Shown: piece after piece, positions 30,790-42,200 of the stretch
How the letters are laid out: each line of letters begins with the position of its first letter
How positions within the stretch are numbered: the stretch's first letter is position 1
DNA from: Cloeon dipterum
Lineage: Eukaryota; Arthropoda; Insecta; Ephemeroptera; Baetidae
Length of the DNA: 64,000 nucleotides
Direction: 5' to 3'
Assembly (NCBI RefSeq): GCF_949628265.1
Contig: NC_088788.1
Location: forward strand, 23,980,335-24,044,334
The notes under the pieces: model-generated
Seen by the model: the letters and a program-made list of their open reading frames with translations, nothing else
Told to the model about the DNA's origin: nothing
Databases searched by the model: none
Made by a program: the position numbers and the translations under genes

Positions 30790-32980
30790 ATGGACGCAGC
30801 TGCTGAACTTGTGCTTTGCAGACAAGTATCTTTTGAGGCGCATAAAGAGGTGTCACCAATATCATTGGTGGATGAACCTTGTCCATTTGGCTGCATAAGC
30901 AATGACGGTTCACCTGGAAACTTGGTGATCAGATACCACACATATGAATGGGCTCATGTCCGGTGCAGCAACCTAAATGTAAAAAGTTTAATTATTTTAT
31001 CATTTTTAGTATGTATTCATAACCAGTAGAAATTAAAATGAAAAGAAAAAATATTATGCAATTGAATCCTAATTAGGTCCTATTTTTTATATTCATGTTA
31101 GCTTGGACGAAAATGTCCGGAATTTCAATTCAATAATATGACAAAAATGTGTTTTAGCGAGTAGTAATTGAATAAGTTTTGCTTCTTGAAATAATTAATT
31201 TATTTTTATCTTCAGTGCATATACCGTCCTTTTTCTGTGAAGAATCCACTGGATTTGAGCGCGTTTTTCAATCAACCTGATCCTGAAAATGCGCTGGAAA
31301 CGGAGGAACACAAAGAAAGTAAGCATTGGTTTGCTTGTACGCTCAATATTTGTGTAATCCATTTAACGCTGCATATGATAGGGATTCAATTATTCTTGAA
31401 GTGGATGGATGAGGAACGCTCTTTGGTCAACCCTGAAGACTTTGCTGAAGCAGTTGCTGCAGACTCTCTGAATGAATCTAACGAAGTAGAGTTGTCCAAC
31501 CAGGTGACCTAAAGCGCGGTGTCATAACTTGAATTTGATTCCTTGATTAATTCCGTTGCATGATTATCATCTTTACGCTTAAAAATTTTACTATATGTAT
31601 GAATGAATTTAAAGGCCCACTGAGGTGAACTTTATTCGCTATTTGGTGAGCAAAGCGATCTGTTTGGGGCTGATATTAATGAGTAAAAACCACTAGTGGG
31701 AATCAAATTCTTATAAATTGTTATGGTGATTATCAACAAATGAGTGCCAAAAAGCGTTTTCAAACTTAAAAGTGCCTGTTGAAGTTCAACTCAGTGGGCC
31801 TTCAACACTGTTTTATGTTTTAGGAGCTGCTAAAAGCTGTTCTTGCTCATACCAAAAATTCTTACCTGAATATTAGCGAGCAGGAACAAGCCTTGTCTCA
31901 GCAGAGATACTTTCTTCAGCAGTCTTGCAAGTACAAAGTAGATGAAGAGTCAAGTAGTGGTTCTGATTATTCGTTTGAGGAAACCCCCAAGAAAAGGTAA
32001 CAGTTAAACATAATTTTTTACCGCAGTGTTGATAGCACTAACAAATTTTGGCCATAGAGGTAGGAAGAAGAAGAAGAATGAGTTTGTCAAACCAGCTCCA
32101 ACAGCAACTCCCTCTGGAAAGAAAAGAGGTCGGCCAAAGGGATACTCTCCCAAGAAAGCCAGACTGCAAGCCGAACTCAAGGCAAAGCTCTTTGGTGAAA
32201 GTCCAGTTGCAGCTGCCTTAACAGAGCCCAGGCCGGAGATAGTTGATGAAAGCCCAGCTGCAGTTGCTTACGAAGTCATTGACTTGGACGACAAAGCAGC
32301 TGTGAGCAACGGTGTCAACTATTATTCAGCCAAGCCTCATTTGAGAAACCCTAACAAGTTTTCCCTCAAGACTGCTGCTAGGAATTTATTTGGATCTAGG
32401 TATATAATACTGCTGCTTATCTTTTCCTGTTTCTTAATCCACTCTATATTTTTAAAGCAGCTCCAAAAAGTACAACCAAGCTCGGTTACATTTCATCAAA
32501 GCTCTCATCTTGGCTGGCCAAATTCCAGAACGGAAACCAATTGTTAAACAGGGAAAGAGTGAAACTTTAAACTCTCCACATGTTGCCAAGGTTCCTCGAA
32601 AGGCTGGAATCCAAGGGAAAAGCAAAGCTCACAAGAAAGGTTCCATTAAGAAGATCAAAACCATCAAAACTCTGAAAATTTGCTCAAAGGAGGAGGGTCA
32701 AATGAATGGCAAGAAGAAGCAGTCTGCTTTAGAGACCAAGGAGGAGAAGAAAACAGCGTCCAAGAACAAGAAGACAAAACAGAAACCCAAGAACAAAGAT
32801 GTTGGTTGTAGCCAGCCTAGCTTAGTTGAAGAGGTCAATAAGCAGCACCCACTCTTGAAGAGGATTGCTGAGGACAATTCCATGTACCCCAATCAGATAC
32901 TGGAGCCAAATCTTGAGAGTGACATCCCTTCAGGCCGCGTTCTGAGACCCAGGAGTAGGCAGCTGCCAGCAGATGGGTAA
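30790..32980 (+). CDS. Lysine-rich AT-hook nuclear protein with N-terminal Cys/His cluster, family not recognised
   Basis: Exons 30790-30978, 31216-31318, 31382-31503, 31824-31996, 32058-32399 and 32461-32980 encode 482 aa with consistent phases. The N-terminal 70 residues hold CPFGC, then YHTYEWAHVRCSNLNC, spacing reminiscent of half a PHD or treble-clef zinc site (W-x-H-x2-C-x4-C). A hydrophobic/acidic segment follows (IQLFLKWMDEERSLV), then ELLKAVLAHTKNSYLN. A canonical AT-hook core, KKRGRPKGYSPKK, lies at about residues 210-222. The last exon is very basic (KK runs) and ends GRVLRPRSRQLPADG. Likely a chromatin or DNA minor-groove binder; no pathway can be named. The exon containing the ATG is open back to its acceptor at 30769, so the true start could lie in an upstream exon. 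The exon 3 acceptor (31381) has a weak pyrimidine tract. Confidence 0.7.
31612..31802. mobile_element. MITE-like element with terminal inverted repeats
   Basis: Left end 31612-31632 (AAGGCCCACTGAG, then TGAACTT) and right end 31782-31802 are inverted repeats matching at 20 of 21 positions. The 149-bp interior is AT-rich and noncoding. The flanks show only a weak TTAA/TCAA-like duplication. Size, ends and lack of coding fit a nonautonomous DNA transposon in intron 3 of the AT-hook gene; the superfamily is not assigned. Confidence 0.6.
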
Positions 32981-35878
32981 AAGGTGAACAGTTCAGATCT
33001 TCCTGGATTATAAAATCTAAATAGATAATTTTGTCTACAATAAAAGTTTAATAACTTAAGGATCATATAATCTTGGTTGATTATCATACAGCATCAGTAA
33101 TTTGTCTTATTTGATTCTTTCTGAGCTATAGTCCCTTTCAAGCTATGAGAGTCTATTTAAGAGTCAAATTTAAGGATTTTATTATTGATGAAAATGAACT
33201 CTAAACCAAAATATGATAATGGCCCGCTCTGCTGGGAGGGGAGCGAATGGCGCCCGCGCTCGTACATTTAAACATATAATAATACATCTCTGAGAGCGCG
33301 CAGGGCTTTAATAAGGGAATGCGAGCGCTAATATAGCCTCAAATAAAAACTCGTATCAAAAGCAGGGAGCGCTCTTATTGAAGCTGCCGCCTCTCTGGCA
33401 GCGGCATGTATTAAACGCCAAGGAACAGCAGTAAAAAGTATGCATTATGTCTGCACCAAAGTAGAGCTATAGGGGATAAAAACAAAATAAAGGAGTGAAA
33501 TTAAAATTGTACTGAAGAAATTTAAATTGGAAATGGCCGACAGCCAACAATCATTAGCTTAACAACAAACTTTTGAAAGATATTTCAAGGTTTGGAACTT
33601 CCTAAATTATTTCACAATTTTTGTCTACGCAGAGAGTACTGGCGACAACCTTTTCTTCACTATTTGAGAGGGGAAAGTTTGTATGTTAAATAAGTTTAAG
33701 TTTAGTTTTTGGGGACTTAACATCAAGCCCATGAAACCATTTGAGTAAATTCTTCAAGGCAAAGAAAATTCGCTTTACTCCATCCATGGTTGGTAAAAAG
33801 CGGACTTAATTTGAAATAATAATTTGGCTTAAATCGCACTTTGATATCTTCTTGGTTTGGATGCTGTAAAACAGTTATAATGTAAAAGCATTTTAAAACT
33901 AGTGCGAATATGAACTTTGCATTAATTAATTAACAATTGCATTAATAAATTCTTAAAATAAATGAACAATCCTAATTGGTTAAGCTTAATGATGAATGAA
34001 TTCAGTATACGTAAAAAGTAAAAGTTAAATTTAAGAATTCTGTTGTATGGAAAGAAGCGAGTAATTGTCTCGTCTGCGAAATAGATTAATTCATTGAGCT
34101 TGATAGTTAATCGAAGTGAACCCATTTGCATGCCTTCGACTGTGTCTTAATTCATGGGATCTAATCCACCCTCGCAGCAGCCACGCTTGCTTTTTGCGCT
34201 GCAGTACATTTCATTCTCCCAGCAGCAGCAAGCGCGCCCCATTCCATTCAGCGAGCGGGACACGAGTGCAAAGTTATTTCAAAAATTCCAATCTCCACAT
34301 TTTTCTGTACCGCTGAGAGAGCAGAGCAAATAAAGTTTCATTTGGAGCCAAAAGACTCTTGTTGGATAAAGGTGCACGAGCGTTTTCAGATCTATAAGAA
34401 TAAAACGCGCGAGCGCCGATATACATATACGAACACGTTTTTCGGGACTAAATAGCGTTATGGAATACACTGGTTCCAAAGGCGAGTAATCCAAGTTATA
34501 TGTGTCGATTTTGTCGCCAGCCGCCAGAGTTGATTTAATTCGGCCTCAAGTTGTTGGCCGTCCAAGTGCGGCGGTGCGCATTTTTGTCTTCGCCACGTGT
34601 GACCCTCGTCGGTATTCGGCTTTGTGTGTTTTATAGAGCTCACTCCGTCGCCGGGGTAATTTAGTGCGATGCAAATTCTTGACATTGCTGTTTGGCTAAG
34701 AGCTTTCGAAAGGCCTCAACCCCTTCTTAATCTTGATATAAAATGACTCGTCTCTTGAGTTATGGCGATTGCTTTTTGCGACAGACGCTTACTTGCGCGC
34801 GCGGTGCATTTGCAGGTGTTCTATCAATTATCGTGCTTGTGCTCCCGGCCTGTTTGTGAATAAATCACACTCCTTGCGCTTGATTGTTTTAACAAGAAAA
34901 AAATTAAAAGCGGTCGTGAATAATTATCATTAATTTAAGCTGAGCTCACGCGCTTGTTCCCTTTGGCAACGATTTAATTTGAACCTTTGACTTATATTGT
35001 TATGTGTTGACTTAAAAATAATGCTTATTTTAAAACCTGCATAGTGCGAGAATTTAAATTGTTTTAAAGTATAAATTTTTACTGGAAATAGCTGAAATAA
35101 TACTCACTGAGTTAATTTAAGCGTGCGCGTGTATTATCTATCTAAACTAAATTATTGCATTTTAATATACTGTATTTGTAGCAATTCAGTCGAAACATAT
35201 ATTTTTCCTTTCCACTGAATGCCTTTTGGCTCAAATTTATTGCAATATTCGAATTGGTAGCGGATTAAAATAACTTAATTTTTAGGGTTCTCGGTTTGAA
35301 AACAGATGATTGGATTTCAAAGAAGTTTGCGTCTATCCGTCATAATTAATCTTTCAATAAATTTACCATCCATTTCAAAGCTAGAAAAATCGATTGAATG
35401 CTTCGCCTCCTACAGTAGACTTCAGAGATCATTAGGAATATTTGTTCCATAACTCGCAAAATCATATCAATTGACTGTTGATGCAATTTTGTTATTGTAT
35501 TGATTTGCAAGATAGATATGAAAAAGCCTTTCAAATGCTTCACTTAAACTCACAGTCAGTTTCCTCCAACCAAAAAGAGTAAAAAATAATGGCTGCTGAC
35601 ATGCAAGTCCATCACACAACGCATCTCATCATAAATGCCAACTTTGCTATTTACAACACAACACTGGGCTGCAGCAGTCGATCTAATTAACTCGCCGCGT
35701 ACCTGGAGCAGCCTACCCTGCCTCCGTCCACCCCCGCGAGCGCGCATCAGGCAAACAAATCAGCGAGAGAGCGACGAGAGAATAAAAAGCCGCACGATTA
35801 ATCCGTTGAGCGGTAGAGAGAGGAGGGCGCGCCATTAGATAGTGATATAACGTCGACATCACGCGCGCGGGGGTAGTT
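32981..35878. other. Intergenic region upstream of vestigial
   Basis: About 2.9 kb with no supported coding exon. GC-richer patches at 33220-33420, 34100-34290 and 34540-34860 alternate with AT-rich DNA. They may be vg upstream regulatory DNA, but nothing specific can be shown. Confidence 0.4.
33039..33044 (+). terminator. Poly(A) signal of the AT-hook gene
   Basis: AATAAA 59 nt after the stop codon in CTACAATAAAAG. Confidence 0.5.
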
Positions 35879-35885
35879 TATAAAA
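35879..35885 (+). promoter_or_regulatory. TATA-box candidate for vestigial
   Basis: TATAAAA in AGTTTATAAAATAATTACG, 385 bp before the vg start codon and directly upstream of the GC-rich leader. The transcription start itself cannot be read. Confidence 0.35.
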
Positions 35886-36038
35886 TAATTACGCACCCAG
35901 CAGTTGATAATGTACGTGTATTTATACCATTAAAGGAGGTGGAGTCTGCGCGCGATTGGACAGCGGACGGCGGTGGCGGCGGCCGCGATTGGCGTCGGAG
36001 GCTCGCGAGTCTCCGCCTCGCCGGCTCAGCGAGGGGGG

Positions 36039-36286
36039 ATGCCAGTGGAGGCAGGGTGGCCAGGCATGGACAGCACCAGTCTGTCGGGCCCCGCGTCAAC
36101 GCGAGCACCGCTCTCACCCTCGCGTTACTGGGGTGCGTCCGCACGCTTCACCGTCCGTGTTGTTCGGCAGTTGGACGTCGGCAGCGAGTGACTTCTGTTC
36201 GGGTCGCGAAAAGTTCCACAGACACTTTGGTTGCGAATCGTGAACTGTTATGTGCTGCTATGCGTCTCTATGATGAGCTGCAGTGA
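36039..36286 (+). promoter_or_regulatory. Upstream open reading frames in the vestigial leader
   Basis: Three uORFs precede or overlap the vg start: 36039-36191 (50 codons plus stop), 36250-36273 (MCCYASL) and 36260-36286 (MRLYDELQ). The second ends in a TGA that overlaps the tandem ATGATG start of vg at 36270. Such leaders usually lower translation; their use here depends on the true transcription start. Confidence 0.4.
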
Positions 36287-39200
36287 GGTGATGTATCAAG
36301 CTTACTACCCTTACCTCTACCAAAGGCCGTCCACCTCGCCTGTCTCCAGACCACCGGCCTTCACGCCCTTCCCGCAATATGACAGGGTGAGTAAAGTTGC
36401 CACGACTTTTTATTTTTGTGTCTGACATATATAGTGGAAATTTAATACGGGAGTCAAGCGAAAAAGATACGAGCAAGTTTTTTTAATAGCTTTAATAGGG
36501 TTTTAAATTTTAGAGGTTTTGTAATTTGCGTGTAGGTTTCATTGGTCTTGTACAGACCTTAGACTTTATTAAAGACAGTAGATATTCACTCATTTATTGG
36601 AAATCAAACTTGAAGTCCGTAAAAGGAGATTTGAAGAGGTGGTTTTATCTCGCTTTCAATTGTTAGGCGTTGATGTTTATACGCAGTAAAAAGTGTTAAA
36701 TTGTATCAACAATAATAAGCAGAAACTGAAATAGACAGAAATTTGAGTAATCAGTAAAAATTATCAATCATGTCACTGGTGGAAATCAACCTGCATGAAC
36801 GCGGCGTGCCTTATCTTGCTTTCAATACACGCTTGTGAGGTCAACCAGAGTATGTGTACAAGCTAAGTTTACAGTACGCATTCGTGTGTTTGGGTGCTGA
36901 GCGAGGAGATGTTTAGGGAGGCATATTGAGTCGATAACCTGTTTAAATGGGCGATTGCATAATTGGCGCGCGGTGCTAAGTAAAAGGCCTGCAATTTCCA
37001 TCAATATTAAATGTCATGCGATTGCAAAATAACACTCATTGCAAGATGACAAATTTTAAGAGCAAAGGTAAGGCCAGATCTAATTGTAGGGATGAAATAT
37101 TGGGAGATTGTTATAGTGACACTTTTAAGTCACGGGTGGAAATTAAATTTTTGAAGCAATCATCAAGTTTATAGGAGTTAAATTTTGTCCTTGCTTCATA
37201 ATTATAGTAAAATTATTTAAATAATTTAACCAAATTTATTCTGCACATCTTTAATCTGGAAAATCTTTAGTCAATAATAAATAATCTAAATCTGCTATTG
37301 GTTCGTAATTTTATATTTCTGAAATAAAAGGGTTTGCTTCTGTGTCAATCATTAAATTTCGTAAGTGATTGGGAAGCCCACTATTTTTTATGGCGAGTTT
37401 AAAAGATAGGCATTTTGCCGGGTGGTGGAGTCCAGCGGGTTGCAGACTGGCCCACGCTCCTCACCCCTCGTAGAATGGAGATGGAGCGGCTCAAAAGGAA
37501 CGAGCGGAAATTCCTGCGCCAGCTGAAACGCGAGAGTTTGTTTGTTTCGCGCTGACGAGAGAGCTAGCTTCCGAATTGTAAAACAAAGGCGAATTAATAT
37601 ATAAACGCACAAAAGTCTGGCGGGCGCCACCTTGATGTAGCTCTCAGCTTTATGTTGTGAATAACTGCTGCGCGAAATATGATGATGATATTGCGGGTGT
37701 ATGAAAAGAAGACGTTTATGAAAACGCAGGAATGCTGGAAACGCGGTTGGAATGCCTGCTGCCGCCGCCGCCGCGTTGTGATATTAATTTCTGGGAATGC
37801 GCGACTTCAGGAATAACAAAACACGTATACACACACACACACACAGATGGAAGAGGGCTGCGTTTTTGTTCCGTTTGTTTTTCCTCTACGCCTCTACGCT
37901 GCTTTTCCGTTTGAACACAAAAATTGCGGATTCCGGGATTGAGTCATTCGCATGCGGAGCGCGCACACGCGGCTTTCGCCGTATTATTTTAATTTGGACG
38001 CGGATTTTGAGTGCTTTGATTGCTAAAAGGTCGGCACGCTTCTTTCAAGTCCAGCTAGCTTTTCGGCTTTGGAGAAAAACGTCAGAGATTTATGATGGCT
38101 GTCGGTACCTATAGTGAAACGTGGGACGCATACAAAACTCGAGTCATCTATGATTCATAGCTCAAGGGAGAAAGAGAAAAGGACATATATTAAATATTCC
38201 CAGGCTGCTTGTAATTTTTATTTAACGCGATAGTGATCTAAAGCAGAGTTTAAAAGACAGCTGGACTTGTCCTCGGGGTAGCAAATTAACCAAATTTATT
38301 GTTTGATATGAATTTTTCTACTAACCACCGTGCATGGTTTTATCACCGAAACTCATCTGCTGTCGAAATTTCCGTGCAAAACTGGTTTATTTCAGCATGC
38401 TAAGTTAATCGGAGCTGTGAAAATTTTTATTTTCGAGTGTTTACGATGACAACCTACGTTGGAAGCGGGTCAGGAATTTCGTCTCCAATTTAAAAAAATG
38501 TGTCTACAATGTCGTAGACACGCTGAAATGTTTGTGTGTAAGGCCAATTATTGGGTGCTGATGTGGGAGTCGCGTTTGCATAATTCTGTCAGCGCCGTGC
38601 AGGAGCAAAGGCCACGTAAAACAAAACAGAAAAGTGTCCCCCTAAACATCTCAGCTCACTTTTACGTCGTCGCCTGAAACACAAACGACTCCGTTTGAGG
38701 GTTTTATGGTGAAGTTGACAAATTTCAGCACGGCTTTTTCCGTTCCCCTGAGACTTAAGCTTAATTAAACGTCAATTCCGATTCAACATCCTCGTGTGTG
38801 TGTGTCAGTGTGTGTGTGTGTGTGTGTAGTGGTCATTAATTCAGGCAATTCAGTGTTTGTGTTGTGAAAGTTACAGCTTCATATATGAAATTGTGTGCGA
38901 CGCAGTTGTAGCTGTGCGGCCAATTAAGATCAGGATTAAAAGAGTTAATTTTAATTAACTTGCAGCTGCACGTTGATTGTGAGACGCTTGCTTAACACCG
39001 ACGAGCTTGCCGTGTAGTTGTACCATTCATGAGGGAAATAATGCATCATTTACTCAAAATTCTGAAACCTCAAACGATTTGGCGAACTGTTTGTTTCACA
39101 GCGTGACGAGGAAAGTGAGTTTTAACGACGGCAGCCGGCGCTCATCAGAAAAAGATTTTGTCTTCCAAAGGCAAACTGGCTGTTCGGCGCGAGTTTCACA

Positions 39201-42200
39201 ATGAAAATTGATGAGCTCTTTTGGCACCAGCAGATACTTTACGATCGCGTCTCCTCTACCTGCGTGCTGTCACTAACTCTTTTTAAGCAACTCGCTCTCC
39301 GCGCAGGCACACGAGCTATCTGATGGAGAATGTCAATAAATCATTATTAAAAGATTGAGTCTAACTCGGGGAGCAAACTCGCATACCAGCAGCGTTAAAC
39401 TTTTAACGACCCGCCGTGCACGCCGTGCAAATCAAACCACGGCGACTCACTTGTTCACCCATTGTATTTTGATATTATTTCATACACTAAATGTTTTAAA
39501 AATATTTCAAAAAGATTTCGAATAATGAACACAACACAAGCATTATGACACTTCAATCAAATAAAAACATTGTCTTTGCTGAAAATTTAATTGAAGCCAA
39601 TAATATAAATAATACCAATTCTTTAAAGTGGGAGCGAAGAAATAAGTTATTTAATATAGCAAATTTTGTATCGATTATATAATTATATTTATTTAACCTA
39701 AACAATATCCTCAACGGTAGGATATGAGCTACTAAGGATCAATGAATCATTGCATTTTTTACAGAAAAATATTTCAATTCCAGGAAAATCAGAACATTTT
39801 TGAAAAGTGAAGAAAATATTCTGCTAACAACTGTCACCTTAGGCAATTCGTCACCCGACAGGCATGGTTAGCACGTCCGTGTTTTCGTCTGGCAATTCGG
39901 ACAAGAAACGTGCCTGCTGAGCCAGTGAAACAATAAAACGCGCGAGTGGCCGTCAAAAATTGCAATTAAAAGAGCGCGCAGAAAGAAAGAAGGAAAGATT
40001 TACAAAGTAAACACGAGGGCAAGCGGCGGCAGGAGTCACCGCCGATTACTCAAAGCTCTCTCGCCGCTCGTAATAATGACGAGAGGAGTCGGTCGGGCCC
40101 TTTGAAGCCGCGTAGTAATACTTTGAAAGAGTACACATACGCACACGATCCTATCACAATAACACGGCCGGCAGAGGTAGTTTCCTTTAACAAATGACCA
40201 AGCTAGCAGCGTCGAGAGAGAAAGAGATTTCGCTGAACAGCACCTCCAAAAAGGGATGCGGATGACCTTTAATGTAATGACGCGAACAGGTCTCCCTGAA
40301 AACTATAATTTGTTAACCAAAGTAGACTCAAAGCTGTCTATATGCTTTTGTCATTTATAATTTATGCTAAACCCAGAAATATTTCCTCTGTAAATATTTA
40401 ATATATAAAAATATTCAACATTTTCATTAACTCGCCTCAATTTTAATATAAAAAGCAGCATTATTTCGTTTTTTTAATTATGAGATATCACCTCTAGTGT
40501 ATTAAGTCGAAAAATTAAAAGAGTTTTTCTTGTCAAATATAAATTTGAAATGCTCACGTTTAGCTGAAGACAAAGAAACTTTAAAGCAGCTCAAACCATT
40601 CTCAGGAATTGTAACTTCTTGAATAACCATAAAAAAACCTACACACTTCCAGTAAGCACGAATATCAGCGGGATAAAATTATAAAATCAAAATTAAAGTC
40701 CTCATATCGTCAATGGCAATTTTTAAAATGTAGCAAAATTGGAACAGAATCTGTGCTACGCTTCTCTTCATGTAAGATAAATAAATTCACCATAAATTTT
40801 ATTAAGTTTTATTATTATTTTGAGAGTAAAATATCCTAGCTAGAAGCCATAGAAATTGCTTTTTGAAACTAATTTAAGCATACGTTTTTAAAAATAAATA
40901 ATTAGAACGGTATGTGTGAGGAATACTCTAGGTTCCTTGCGTTTCAACTGCGAATAGGGCCTTCATCCGTTTGAAAGGTAAAGCGCTTGAGTGGCAATTA
41001 ATTTCATAAGGGTATAGGTACCTCTAGGGGAGGTTCGTTATCTATTATCTCCTCGCACAGTTTATACATTAATATTTCTCCCTTTTAGTGGCGATAAACA
41101 CAAAACGCACACTCAGTATAAGTGGCGGCTACCTTGCTATGCCTAAGATAGCTTGTAGGAGATTATGTCAGAGGACTTGTCACCGAGCTTGTAGAGAAAA
41201 ATGGATAGGAGATACGCCCCGACCGTGTATATCCTTTCCCTGAACGCACGAAACACACAAGCGGCACGACTCTCCCTGCTCGTCATTTCACGTGGCTGCA
41301 GATAAAAATGCAAATCACATTGTGGTAATTAATCTAATTTTTACTGTGCTGCGTGTTCCTACTGATCGTAATCGCTTGTCGGCAGGCACTACGCTTAGTG
41401 CTAAAGTAAATACATGAAGAGTTGTGAGCTTCCGTGAACTAGTGCTTAGTATACATTTGCATTAAATTAATGTTCATTTATAAGCACTCCTCATTGCTTT
41501 CCGTATTCTAATTAATTTAAATTCTTCATCCTATTCTGAACCAAATGAAAGATTATACAAATATTGGATCTCTTGTAAAGTTAAAAAGGTGCATTTTATT
41601 TTAACTTGTTAAAATAACGATTTACATTTTAGTTAGCTTTAAAATTGAATCTGTGATAGTTTAGTCGAATTCGAGTCGGAATCTTCTCCACGTGCAGAGG
41701 TAGTCGGGAATCTGGCTCTCCTAACCCAATGCAAATTGCTCTGCTAATTTTTTTGTGCATTCAATTAAAAAAATCAACTATTATCCCATCCGAAGTATGA
41801 TATTTTCTTTAATTTCGATCAGAATAATAATATAGAAGATATACACACAGAGGAACAGTTCTATGCATGTGCTTCCTGAAAACTGCAATTACAAAATTAA
41901 TTAATTTTAATTTTATAAATTTGCAATTAAATGTTTACCTGTTCTTTCTAAAAATATAATTTCTGTAAAACAATCCGTTAATAATCTTGATTTATACTAA
42001 AGCTTGGGGGTTTGATTAAAATAGTTCTTAAATGAGTAGTGCCAAACAAAAGAGCCTTTGCAATTAGTAGTAAATAAATGCAAAAATAATGATGTGTGGA
42101 CTCTCAAATAACTATTTCCATTTCCTCCTAGAGAACCTAATTTGATGATGGTCGCAAATTGAATATAATTTCCCCTAATCAACTGTTAAAAAGGCAGAGC

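Noticed and set aside
35939-36286. 115-codon frame in the vg leader
   Set aside because: Lacks an ATG at its start and has no homology; it covers a GC-rich 5' UTR. Only ATG-started uORFs were listed.
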